Of a stretch of DNA of 64,000 bases, positions 48,881-60,960 are shown piece after piece. The stretch covers positions 110,125,235-110,189,234 of the forward strand of contig CM070874.1 of the NCBI GenBank assembly GCA_036365515.1, in the 5' to 3' direction. The notes under the pieces are model-generated. The model made no database searches and was not told where the DNA came from. It worked only from the letters and a program-made list of their open reading frames with translations. Every line of letters begins with the position of its first letter. The first letter of the stretch is position 1. This DNA is from Torymus aiolomorphi (lineage: Eukaryota > Arthropoda > Insecta > Hymenoptera > Torymidae). Both the position numbers and the translations under genes were made by a program.

Positions 48881-50020
48881 ATTATTTATTTAGTTTATCT
48901 ATAGTGATCCATGGGTTAGTGCTCGTACTTGATATTTCAATTAATGGTATTCAACATTTGCTGGCAATGTAGAACAAATTCGCGTACATTTTGAAACTAA
49001 TTAATGGCTGCTCGATGTAACGTAATCGCCAATTTTGTAATACAATATGCATTAAGTAGAAAGTTTACATTTATTAATGATAAAATTAAGTGTAACACGG
49101 CTATAGGCCCGCGCAGCTTATATGGTACTAATGCATGTGCGCTAAACTTTCTCTTTCTATGGATTAACGAAAAAAAAACTGTAGTTTGATAAGCGTAACT
49201 AATGGAAGTTATTAAATTTTTCACTGGGTGGTGCAAACTCGAAAATTCTATGCATTTTAGAGAGTTGAATGATTAATGTTTCAATCTAAAATGGGTATTG
49301 TACTGTCTGCGTTTATAAAAATATAGTTAATGTAAGCGTAAATAAAGTTAACGTCAAATCAATCCAGTAGCGCTCTATGTTTGAATCTAATTTACAACAA
49401 GCTTTTATTTTTCTACTCCGAATACTACGAGTGATTTTAGAAAAGTAATTTATGAAAAGCAAATATATTATCAGTTCACATTATTATCATTATCAGGGTG
49501 AATTATACAGTAGCACATTCGAATTTCCGTTTGATTTCTTTTTACGCAAATTAAGTGGAGTTTTATTTAGAAATATATATTACATTCAATTTAAAGTATG
49601 TGTTAAGATAGTATACTAATAAAATAATACAGTACATTTTACAAAAGAAAAAATCAATCGACCGAGTTTATAAGCAGTTTTTTTTATATAGTTATATGTA
49701 CGAACCTATGACTACAGCCTCGTTCATGAATATTTTGTCACCCAACTTATCAGGGACCGATAAATGCTAATCACAAGAGCTCTACATCTCGGTATCGTAT
49801 GACTCAACGTAATCGGCAGTTAATCAGAAAATTATTTTAAAATTCAATTATACAAAATAAAATATACTATTAAAATATTTTATATTATAATTTATGGAAT
49901 ATTTTATTATTTTTACGTTGGATATCGATTACTAATTCATTAGTCGTTTGCATTGTCTTCTATTCAAGTTATATCATTCGAAATTTTTTTCACGCAACAT
50001 CTATACATTTTGAAACTCGA
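48880..50020. other. AT-rich, single-copy-looking DNA
   Basis: Nothing recognisable; short frames only. Confidence 0.4.
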
Positions 50021-50730
50021 CAAAAAAATCTCTAACACCTCTCGACGAAAAACTTATTTCCTTACACACTGAAAACCAAGATGAGCTTTGCAGTTGCGCT
50101 AACTCGACATTCTCTTTATAGGCGTTAACAACCGCACGGCTCCGATTTCGTCGATAAGGTAGAAAAAAAGCGCTCGTGGAGCGTTTTCTCTCTCACTCCC
50201 TCTCGCGTATATCTTATCGCCGCTCGGACCCGAGCGAACAATTTATTCTCTGACCGGAAGCCGTAATATTTACGTGAGCATTTTTCTCTCCCGCGTGTCT
50301 CTTCTCTCGTTTTCACCCTCTCCTCTTTCTCTCCCTCTCTCTCCTGTCCCGCTCTGCGAAAAAGCAAACGCGGAGGAACCGAGATTAGATCTCTTGGGCG
50401 AGAGCGAGTGAGAAAGAGAGGGAGAGAGAGCTGCGCGAAGCGAATAAACGTCGTTATCGCGCAGAATGAGGAAACTCCTCGTTACAGCGCGACGGCACGT
50501 GCATATTGTCGTGTGTAATCGGCGCGCGGTGGAGACGACGACGGTGGCCGCGATTGAGACGTCGAGAGATAGAAAGAGAGAGAGAGAGAGATGTAGAAGC
50601 AGAGAGGTAAATTTTGTGGTAGGATCGTCGTGGAAAACAGCTTGGGTAGAGTTTGATGAGAAAAATTTTGTGAATAAATTCGGAGCTTCCAATTTTGGAA
50701 TTGCGTATAATTTCAGGAATTAATTTGTTG
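50020..50730. other. CpG/GA-rich island with strand-skew switch
   Basis: C/A-rich 50020-50130, CT-rich 50260-50345, GA run 50411-50430, CpG core 50430-50560, GA run 50572-50590, then G/T-rich 50600-50740. Confidence 0.4.
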
Positions 50731-51500
50731 GTGGATAATATAAATATTATGGTCGAATATATTTATTTATATATTAATTTTAGTATATATTTTCAAGAAT
50801 TTATTGGCTGGAAGTATAACTTTTTTTAATCATTTTCAAGCTTTTAATACTTTAATGAATATTTTTTTCAACAACAAAAATAAAACCAATATTTATCTTT
50901 AAATTTGATTGAACAATTTTAAAAAAGTAAAAGACAAAATTTTAGATAGCAATCCGCTTCATATTACTACTTGAATAGATGGGATTTAATTACATTTTTG
51001 GGAACTTTTAAAAGATGTACCTACATTCTATTTACACGGAGTCAATGGAATCTCAATTGAACTTCAGATGAATGACAAATGAAATAAACTAATTACTCTA
51101 AAAGCAGTCGGTATGCATAGGTAATTTAACTTGTTTAAGTGAAATTCCATTAGAAAATTGTGCAATATAAATCAAATAACGCGTGAATAAGCAGAAAAAA
51201 ATGTCAACAATGGAAAGTATCAGAAAGTAAAATTATATTTTACTACTCTGAGCAACTCTGAGTTATTTTACTAATATTGATTGGCATAAAACATTATCGT
51301 AATTAGATTTATAATTGAATTTCAACAAAAAATTATATTAACGGAAGTTCCAACCAGTGCAGAATAATGTTGAAAATGAGTCCAATGAATGAATTATTTT
51401 GATTGATAAATAATTAATGAGTTGTTTAATAAGTTGTTATTACGAAATTCTTCAGATTATTAAAACTTGTTTCAATTTTCTCTACTTTTATTTACTATTA
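50730..51500. other. AT-rich non-coding DNA
   Basis: Nothing recognisable. Confidence 0.4.
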
Positions 51501-52260
51501 CGAAGAAAATCATACCATTTATACATCAATGTATACAAGAAAATTAATAACCCAACATATACGCACAATCAATCAAACCACCAACTATATTATATCTCAT
51601 CCTCTTACGAAATACGCAACTTTATTACAAGTAAACTTAATAAGAAAGTTCGAACCTCTTCGACTCTCGCACATATCACCGCATTACACACCGCGAGGCA
51701 TGAGGCGGCTTTCGAGATAAAAATAGCGGTCGGAGAAAAATTTTCGAGATAATGTATATCAAACGGGCGTTTGCTATATACGCACTCGCTCGCTCGCTGC
51801 GCAGGTGTGTGTGTGTGTGTATGTGTGTGCGTGTGTGTGTGTGTGTATATGCGCCTATCGGCCGCTGACGAACGCGAGAGCTGTTACGAACTTTCGACGA
51901 GACACGTGTTCGTCTTTTACACACGTCGTCGTATACTTATGCGCTCCTGGAGATCGTCGATTTACACTCCGATTAGGCCTCGTGAGCGCTCACCTTATTT
52001 TTCTCTCTAGGTAGGTAGCGCGCGTTCGTGCGCGCGGAGCGAGCGTTAATTATCGCGGCGGAGAGGCTCGTTTATTGTGTAACCGGCGTGAAAACACGTT
52101 CCGAGAGAGACAGAGAGAGAAACATATAGTGGAAAATGGAATTCTTCGTGTCGAACGGCGAGGAGGTTTTCGACGAGAATGTGCATTTTGTCTTTCTTTT
52201 TCTATTTAACGAATTTACAATAACAATTAATAAGATATGTTTTATAGGTTTAGACGAAAT
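51500..52260. other. CpG-rich island with GT microsatellite
   Basis: C/A-rich 51540-51690, GT microsatellite 51805-51846 with two interruptions, CpG core 51850-52080, G-rich 52080-52180. Confidence 0.4.
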
Positions 52261-53200
52261 TTTCATTCTTCAAGATAACGTGATTATTTTCTTTATTTAA
52301 AAAATTTTAATTATTTATTTAAGTATTGCTTTTATCACAGTTTTATACGGAATATATGACACGATATGACTCAAGACTGTTGTCAATTTTTCATTGTTCT
52401 GTAATCATACGCGTCTGCTGAATGTTGATTTTGGCAGATAATAAAACGTTTTTTCGTTCATTGTGCAGCTCAGGTCTGTCTGGAACTGCTTATTGTAAAT
52501 ATTAAATCTGTGACTTAATTTTCTTGCAGAACATTGACCGGTATTTTGCGAATTTTCCGGTACACTTTTAACTGTATCATCACTATTAAGACGTAATATT
52601 AATATACCCAACTATACAAGGAATTATTTAAGATAATACTAATAACAAACAAATCACACCAGAATGAAACAAATTTAAAGAAGAAAATGCTCCTCCGCAG
52701 CCCCATTGAAATTCTCGCCGGCGCATTTAGATATACCACGCAACTTCGTGCGCGCTCGCGCAATAAAACGCCGGCATATAAAATTAAGAGAGAGAGAGAG
52801 AGAATCGCGCGAGCGATCGGTCGGAAAATACGCGCGCGAGAGAAGAGTGTGTTTCTCGAATTTGCATGAATCTCGCGTGATCGAGCGAGGCTAAAGCGTG
52901 AGGAAAATATATATACGAACACGCGGAAATTCGTATTCAAGGCGGTCGCGCGCGCTTCTCTCTTCTCTCTCTCACTCGCTGGCTTGAAATTCGGGTGAGA
53001 GGCCATGATGGCAGGGTCTGCGAGGAGCGTGAGAAGAAATTAGGTTGCAAGAGGGACAGAGAGGAAAAAATTCGCGGCTCGAGAGATGGGTTTCTGATGG
53101 GTAAGGTAAATCGCGTGGAGAAGTGGTTTGGCGGAGGATGAATTTTAACGACTTGAGTTGGAAATTCTTTCTTCGGATTAGCATGATTAAATATTTAAAG
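52260..53200. other. AT-rich spacer, then CpG-rich island
   Basis: AT-rich to 52680; CpG core with a GA run 52786-52802 and CGCGCG patches to 52960; G-rich 52990-53180. Confidence 0.38.
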
Positions 53201-53847
53201 AGTGGATATATTGATTTCTAGCATTATCCTTTTTTTCTTTGTTACAATCGAAGGTGGTGTTGGTTCTCGTAGAAAACTGCGAATTCAAGGAAAATGCAGG
53301 CATTCGAATTCAAACTGAAAGAATAAAAAAGGTATAAGGAAGAAAAACAAAATCGTTTCAATGGTCGAAAAACTAACTTAATTTATGCATACAAAAACTA
53401 TATAGCGTGCATATATTTCGTAGTATACGTTCGTTTTTAAAGTGGTAAAAAATTCTTATATTTCGTTTGGATGCATTGAGGAAAGTGTTTTTCTGCATGC
53501 TTGAACTGCAAGGCTATTTTTATGTCAGTTTTTCAAACATAAGCTGTTATTAAAATAATCATCAAGTTTTTAAAGCCTATTTAAGTTAACATATCTAAAA
53601 CGACATGTTCGACAGATCTATGACGCAAACAGGTCACTAAAACTGAATTTTTAAATAAATTTTTCTATATATTTTTTTTTTACATTAATATTTACAAGAA
53701 ATAATTGCTCGTTAGTTACGATATAACATTTCTAATGGACTACATGCTAACAATTACTTGATACAAAAAATGTTATAGATTAAAAAGCATTTTAAAATAC
53801 AAGTAAAAAATGCAACAACGAAGACTTTCCTTAACTTGATATATCTT
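53200..53847. other. AT-rich non-coding DNA
   Basis: Nothing recognisable. Confidence 0.4.
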
Positions 53848-53849
53848 TA

Positions 53850-54081
53850 CCCTGGTAGAAAATAGACCAACTTCATTGATTAACATACTTAAGATTAACC
53901 TCGAAATTTAATTAAAACTATTTAAAACTATCACTATATTTTAAAGCATCTACAATATAATATTTCCACATGTATAAATACTTATTCTTCGTCGACAATA
54001 GTAACATAATCATGGTGTGACGTTTTCAATTTAAAAAGTGACGAACGGTTCGCCAACCGTTGGCTAGCATTTCTACCAGGG
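53850..54081. mobile_element. Short TIR element, family C copy 2 (TA target site)
   Basis: Ends CCCTGGTAGAAA and TTTCTACCAGGG, flanked by TA on both sides (53848-53849 and 54082-54083), the signature of Tc1/mariner-type insertion. About 232 bp, in the same orientation as 10264-10504 and alignable throughout with scattered substitutions. No coding capacity. Confidence 0.87.
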
Positions 54082-54083
54082 TA

Positions 54084-54920
54084 TATTTCAGTAATGTTCG
54101 AAAGATACCAGTACGCCTTAAGAATCGCCAACGAATCGATTCCCCATATCCAACTATCTCACTACTACCACAACGCCCAGCGACCGTTAAACCTTCCAAG
54201 CCGATTTCTCTCCAAAGCCCCGAAATTCTTATCTCGCCCCCATAAAAACGTCGAAAAGCACGCGCATCAGCAGCGAAGCTCCGGGTCCCTTCTTTTACTC
54301 CCGCATCTCTCCCCTCCCTCTCAATTACAAATTCGCGTCGCGAGCAGCGCAGGCCCCGCTGCGAGAGATTACGTGGTGTATATACGCGCGGGTATAATAT
54401 TCGGCCGCGTTGCGTGACCGAGATGCAAAAAGATGGCCACGATACACACACATACACACTCGCGGCCTCGAGAAAATGGCGGAAGCCTCTTCTCGCGTGC
54501 GGCCGGCGAAAAGGACAAGAGTGCAAATATAAACTCTTCATATAACGCGGACGTGCGCAAATTTCGAGAAATAAAGAGCAGAGTGCGCGCGTGCACTACT
54601 TTGTCTCGTGCGCGCGCGCGCGCGCGTATACAATATTTTTGTATTGGAGGCACGAGGAGAGCGCTTGACACTTCGAGGTAGGTGTACGCGAGTGCGTTTT
54701 GCAACCTTTGATATTCAAATGAGGCCTCGGCGCGCGAGTGGCGCGGCCCGAGTCGTCAAAGGAGAGGATTATTATTGTTGCTAGAGTGTAGTGGTGTGCG
54801 TGGGTGGGTATTGCAATGTTGCTCGCGACGCGCGAGTGTGCGATGCGAGGTTTAAATAAATGCGATTGTAATAATAATAGGCGTATGGCTTTGTCTTTGG
54901 CTGAATGCGAAGAGGAATTT
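54084..54920. other. CpG-rich island with strand-skew switch
   Basis: C/A-rich 54110-54330, core to 54640 with a long CGCGCGCG run at about 54608-54625, then G/T-rich 54650-54850. Overlapping frames on both strands are unrecognised. Confidence 0.42.
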
Positions 54921-55479
54921 TTATAGCGAGAGTAAACATACAGCATATTTTGAAATAAACGAGGCAATATCTGGAATATGTTTTCAAAGTGTTTGTTTTT
55001 ATATTGAAAGTATTTTTGTTATAATGTACGAAGAGCGTATAAAAATCGATAGTCATTATTTTGTAATAGAAATTTTTGAGCCCTTTTTTAGATTATTGAA
55101 AAAATATTTCTGAACGAGGATACTGATTAAAAGCTTCATTGAGCAAATCCGAAGTAACTTTCAGTATATATACGTGACGGGAGATTTCAAGTTTATTGAA
55201 GGCTGAAGTTCAGTACTTCAGACTTTTAAATGAAATTGACAGTGTATAGAGAAGTTCAAGAGTTAATATTGGCTTTGAGAACAAAAGGATACAAGAAATC
55301 GTCAGCCTATTTTGTATGATTCATTGAACAGGTATACTAAGGTTAAACTAATTTACCTTTCTCGAAACGAAAATAGAATATACCTTTCAAACTCAAAATG
55401 AATTTCGAGCGGAATTACATCGATATCCAATAATTCCACACAAGATTTTCCGTATTTCAGTTTTAAAAAATATTCATAT
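54920..55479. other. AT-rich non-coding DNA
   Basis: Nothing recognisable. Confidence 0.4.
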
Positions 55480-56006
55480 TAAGGTTGTACTGGCTATAAG
55501 ACGAAAATAGTGACAAGTTGTTGAAAATTTGATAGTCATTAAATATCACAAATATAAAGAGCTGTGCAAAATTCCAGTGGTTTAACGAGAATGATTACGG
55601 AATTATTACAATTTGAATTTAACATTGGCCTTATGGGAATTCGCAAAATTAGCAACTAAATTTAAAAAGAAAACAGATGCCATAGTCTCATAGTTTTGGA
55701 AGTTCGTGTAATCGTCAATGTATGATAGATAAACAAGTTTCATTTTTTAAATTGTCCACTTCGAGAATATTTTCTGAAATATAACATAAAAACTGTGAAA
55801 TAAGACGTACAGTCATACCAAAAAGTGAAAAAAATGTACATTAAAATGTTCTAAAATAGATGTAAAATTTTCTTCACAGTCCTAAAAAACATTTTACATA
55901 TTTGTTTACTCTTAGTACTGTAGAATATTACTGTTTTTGACGAATTATACGACCAAAATATTTGTCTTAAATTTTTTAATGAGACCTTACGGCCAATACA
56001 ACCTTA
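55480..56006. mobile_element. Family A element, copy 3 (TA flanked)
   Basis: Starts TA, AGGTTGTACTGGC and ends GGCCAATACAACCT, TA. Its right 26 bases match the terminus of the element at 1646-2033, and its left 13 match the element at 7036. The interior is AT-rich, not palindromic overall, and has no long frame. Probably a non-autonomous internal variant. Confidence 0.75.
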
Positions 56007-56660
56007 AAATCGACCATTCCAATTAAAATACTTTTTAATTACAATATATTGTTAATAAGGAATAAAACGCCATGAATATCTATACCACAGATAGGTAAGT
56101 ATAACATACCAAGAATTAATTACCAACCATTACCATTACAAAAAGTGCGCGATAGATAAAAACTTTGTCAACCTCGTAACACGCTGTATTACACGCGGCT
56201 CTCCTGCTCCTTTGTACTCGCGCGCGCGATTCGCTTGCGACAAAAACGCAACAAAGTCTCATTCCTCATAAAGAGATCCCGCGCGCAGACACATCCATCA
56301 CGTAAGTATTTTACTCGCGCGTTTCCACGTCAAATATAAGAGAGTCGTTTACTTTCGGTTGCGTGCGGTTCTCGCCGAGTTTGGAATAATCAGAGTCGTT
56401 AGATGCGCGTATACTTAGACGCGCGGCTTCTTTTTGCAGCTGCAGCGGCTTTCGATGTGTCCGCCACCGTTTTTTATTTTTTTTTGCCTTCGCGGACTTC
56501 CTAGTCAGCGAATTGTGCAGAGGCTTATATGGGTGTATTATGAGAAATCAAGAGAGAGATAGAGAAACATCCCGAATAGTCGGAACGAGGGTATTGTGTA
56601 AGAGGTAATTGATGGAAAGCGGTTTTCGTCTGGGGGAACGGAGAGTTATTTTTGTGCTTC
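56007..56660. other. CpG-rich island with strand-skew switch
   Basis: C/A-rich 56020-56300, CpG core 56210-56500, G/T-rich 56510-56660. Confidence 0.38.
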
Positions 56661-56975
56661 AACGCTAAATTAAACTGTTTAATTGCGGGTCTATGTTTAG
56701 TATCAAATTGTACAATGTAGCGGCTTATATAAGGGTAAATGATTATGAACAGCGCCAGCGGAGGAATTATTCGAAAAAGTATACGACGCTGCTAAACAGA
56801 GTTGTTGAGTTATCAAAGTTAGATAAATTGTAATTTCTCGTCTAGGATCGTATCTTAAAAAACCAAGATTAGGGGTTTTTTTGATAACTGTAACTTTATG
56901 TTTAAAACTCTTTGTGTAAAAAAATCTTGCTAGTGAATTTTCCCAGATTTTTCCTGAAATTGGTTTTTCGTATAA

Positions 56976-57236
56976 GAAGCTTATAGTAAAATCTCTAGCC
57001 TCATTAATTTTGATCAGATTAGTCACTTTATCCTGGATTTTTTTTCATTTTTTCTAAGAAAAGCTATGGAAATCTTATACATTAAATTTTTCCGTAGTGT
57101 TATACAAGCTTAGTAAAATCTCTAACCTCATTAATTTTGATCAGATAAGTCACTTTATCCGGAATTTTTTTCATCTTTTCTAAGAAAATCCATGGAATTC
57201 TTAAATTAAATTTGTCTGTAGTGTTGTACAAAACTT
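56976..57236. repeat. Tandem duplication, two units of about 130 bp
   Basis: AGCTTATAGTAAAATCTCT (56978) is repeated as AGCTTAGTAAAATCTCT (57107); TTTTGATCAGAT, AGTCACTTTATCC, TTTCTAAGAAAA and GTAGTGTT follow in both units in the same order. Minus-strand translations of the two units are alike, but no domain is recognised. 56700-56975 upstream is AT-rich without clear repeats. Confidence 0.88.
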
Positions 57237-58030
57237 TTATGTTCAATAAAACGAACTCAACAGTTAATGCTGTTTTATTACCACTACAACAAAATCCTTC
57301 CATTCGCCATCGTCAATTAAAACACCGATCCCACTCCCCTACATTTTTCACGCCACCCATAACTGTATATATGAACAGAGAGGCGCACGCCAGTGCCATA
57401 GGCTTACACTTACCTCGATATATACATGCGTGGGCTCACGTGGACAATGGAAAATCGAGGTGGAAAAGCAAACGTGAAAAAGGCTTGTGTAACTCGCACT
57501 CGCTCGAGCTCGCGCCTTTACATAAATTAACATTGCGCGCACCGCCGAGGTGACAATCGCCCCGGTAGAGAGAGAGCACAATGAGAAGTGTGTAAGCGCC
57601 AGTTTTTTTTCACGAGTTATCCCACAATGACGACGCGAGTTACCTACATCCATATAGCTCGCTAGCGGCGCTGTGTGTATGTGTATTGTAAGCTTGAATT
57701 TCGGTTTGGATGTGGGTCGATGAACTGTTATCTCTTTTTGTCACGAATTACGTTTCGAAATGCAAGCATTGCTTAGAGGGTTTAGATAAATGAATTTCGT
57801 GAGCTGGAATTGTTTATACTTTGATTGTTTTCTTTGAACAAGATGTGGTTTATCTCTACTGTCTGAAAAATAATTTAAAAAGTTTTGAAAATGAATTTAA
57901 TATGTTTCAATCTACTAATGAAGCGTTATTTTTTTCTTTTTTTATAGAAATAAAATGCTCGTGCTTGTTATGGTGAAAGCTTCATTCACATATTTCTACA
58001 TACGACTTATACAAAAATTATATTTAAATC
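57237..58030. other. CpG-rich island, then AT-rich DNA
   Basis: C/A-rich 57240-57370, core 57400-57570, G/T-rich 57640-57750; AT-rich after that. Small frames on both strands unrecognised. Confidence 0.38.
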
Positions 58031-58730
58031 ATAAAATGTATCCTTCACTAATTGACCCAGCTTTGAATTTACTTTTCCCCTGCGAAAAAAGTTAATCGCC
58101 CGCTCAAAGCAACAAATTCTCCGCAATTTTGACGAAAAACCCGGCAAACGCTGCCCTATAGCAATTTTGCGTCCTCTTCCTATCGCAACATTTCTCCAAA
58201 TCCGCGATTACGACTGAGGCATGCATGCACGTGCGCTTAGCCGGCGACGAGAGAAAAAAAAAGTATGCGTGTACATACATACGCGGCGTCAAAGAACATC
58301 GACGATTTTCATTTGCGTATAAAAGCAGCAGCGGCGGAACGGTTTTTCGTGAAAAAAATTTTGAAAGTCAAACACGCGGAAAAGCGAGAACTCGGTGCCT
58401 GCCTCTAACGAGGACCGATTTCCCTACGCATGACTGCGAGTGGCTGCTTCCCCCCCCCCCCCCCCGCGCTACTTGTATAATCTCTCAGCTTTTTTGCCCG
58501 CGGCGATTTCTGTGGTGAATGCTCACGGACAGCTATGTGAGAGTTACGGGATGCACGGGAACTTTTTTTTTTTCGGGTTCATAAACTTCGCCCCTTTCTG
58601 TTGGCTTTGTGAATTACAAAGGCTTGTTTTTGTGGAAATGTTTTCCGATTTTTTTGGTTTGAGGACGGACGGTTTAAAGCGTGGAGAATACTTTTTGACA
58701 TGTCTAGATGATGTTTATTATTAATATTCC
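58030..58730. other. CpG-rich island with a 16-base C homopolymer
   Basis: C/A-rich 58030-58200, core 58210-58440, a run of 16 C at 58450-58465, then T/G-rich 58510-58720. Confidence 0.45.
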
Positions 58731-59360
58731 GGTTTATTTTAATGTTTAAGTTCATCATTTGTTCAGAAAAAATAATATTAAAAAAATGAGGCGCTTCTTA
58801 ATTCGGGCCTTCAAGTACTAAAGATTTTTATTACGTCCGTAATTGTGTAGCATTGTAGATAATTGTGTAAGTAGACCTACTATTATCCAATTAAAACTGA
58901 GAAATGCTATTGCTGACATCGTTATTATAAAAGAATTTTTATCATGTGCTTTCACTGCATCGTTAATCAAGCATGTGTTGGTTCAACGTTTTTTTTAATG
59001 CTATCTGCGCTATATTCCGTTATACCGAGTGCTCCGAAAATGTTCAAATGAATATTCAAAACTATAGCATCAATCATACTCATAAATATTTATAGGAAAA
59101 TGTTTACGCTTAGGTTTTCAAATTTTTCGTGTACAAAATTCGTCGGATCTACAACTTTTCTTTATTAAAATCTTTTTCTACATTTTCAAATCCTTACATT
59201 TATCTCACAGTAACGTTAGACGGTTTCTTTAACGATTTTAGTAATCGAAACTAAAAAAGTCAAGATTTTACAAATTTTCTCTCGTGTAACATAATTACAT
59301 ATCCCGACAAAACCACGTCTGTTGATAATTGCAGCATCGTTAAAAAGACTGCCACTTATC
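58730..59360. other. AT-rich non-coding DNA
   Basis: Nothing recognisable. Confidence 0.4.
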
Positions 59361-60210
59361 TACATATGGAAATGACGAATCACACCGTATTTAGGTATAT
59401 AAATCTTTGCGCTGTATATTTCGAAAACACGAAATCCTCTTCACATAAACTCATCCTCATCCGAGATCTAACACTCGCCTCTCTTTCAAAACGCTCTCTC
59501 CTTCTCAACCCATCAATGTTCCTACCAGACACACACATCTCGCCATCAACCCACGCGCTCCATTCATTCATCACCCATCACATACACTACCACCTATCTC
59601 TAAAAAAAAAATCGAATCATGCCTCTCTCGCAGGTGCTCTCAACCGCGAACTTACACACACGCACAATCGCTCGCGCGTGACGACGCTGCTTGCGCGTTA
59701 CGAAAGTAAGCGGATTTAGAAAGTGAGCGCTCCCCGTACGCTCGCTCGGTGAACGGCTGCTCGCGCGCACGGAGCTCTGTCCCTTCGATGGGGTTTCCTC
59801 CTCCTCCGTCGTCGACGTCATCGCGCGAGCGCGACAATGAGCATAGCGCGCGCGCGCGTGCAGTCGAGGCCGAATGAAAGGCGAAAAGAAACGCTCGCTC
59901 GCGCTCTAGAATTAACCTACATTTTTTCTCACTCGCTCGCGCTATCGTTAACGCGGTCGCTCTCGCGTTACGATCGAACGTGTATATATATACACAAGTG
60001 CTGGAGAGCGAGAGGAGAGGTAGGTAATAGGTATGGGTATATGGGATAGGCTGTGGAAGGTTCTCTTTTTGTGCACGCGCGAGAGAGGATGGAGTTTCGA
60101 CATTTTTGAAAGATGGGCTACGCGAGAGTTGCACGAAGGATTGTTCGTGCGCGTTTTATTGCGAGAGGGTTTTTACGAGCGCATTTCGTAGAAGTCGTAA
60201 ATTTAATTAG
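59360..60210. other. CpG-rich island with strand-skew switch
   Basis: C/A-rich 59420-59640, CpG-dense core 59650-59970 (CGCGCGCGCG near 59849-59858), then G/T-rich 60000-60170. Confidence 0.45.
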
Positions 60211-60960
60211 CCGATTCGATGCTGCTGCTGCGAGCGCATTATTATTCCGAAGCGAGGAGAGATGTTGGATAACTATATATGTATATATATGCTCCGTTAC
60301 AAGGTTATTTCTTTTTTCTTTTTGCTCGGAACGTATAGGTGACGTGGAACTTGACACTTTCTTCGAAAGCGAAGCCGCCGTTCGGAGTATATATTATATG
60401 ATGCGAGGAGAGCGCGCTGGCATAATTCGTCGACGTTTCGAAACGAAGCGGTTTGAATAAAATGTTTACAAACATGGCGTAACATTGACATTCGACTTTT
60501 TAAGCAACGGTTAAAAGTATGTTGAGCAAGATTTACACAATTTTAATAAGTTTGATAACATTGCAAAAAAGCTTACAGAGTTTCAACGGTTTCGAAAGAA
60601 ATTACGAAACTTTTCGTATGTTATACGTACGGAGAAAGAGAAGACGGTGTAACAAAAATTTCGAATGATAAAAAACATGAATAATGCAGGCGTGAATAAT
60701 AATGTTTCAACAATAAGAGGTGAGAATATTTTTAAAAGAAAACAAAAATTTTACAAGACAAATGTTATACAAATATATAATTTGAAAAAACAATGTTTTC
60801 GAAAGTAAAGAGGTGTGTTTTCAGTTGTGTTTCTGGGGAAAAGTCGTGTAGTTGAATTAGCAAGAAAACTCGCCGCAGTGTCACTCGTGAACCCAAAGCC
60901 ATGTCTAAAGAGCTATGAAAATTCGTGAAAAATTCTCATAAACGGTCAGAGGGCACACGA
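60210..60960. other. Mixed, then AT-rich DNA
   Basis: TATATATGTATATATA near 60274-60290. No gene or dispersed repeat recognised. Confidence 0.35.
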
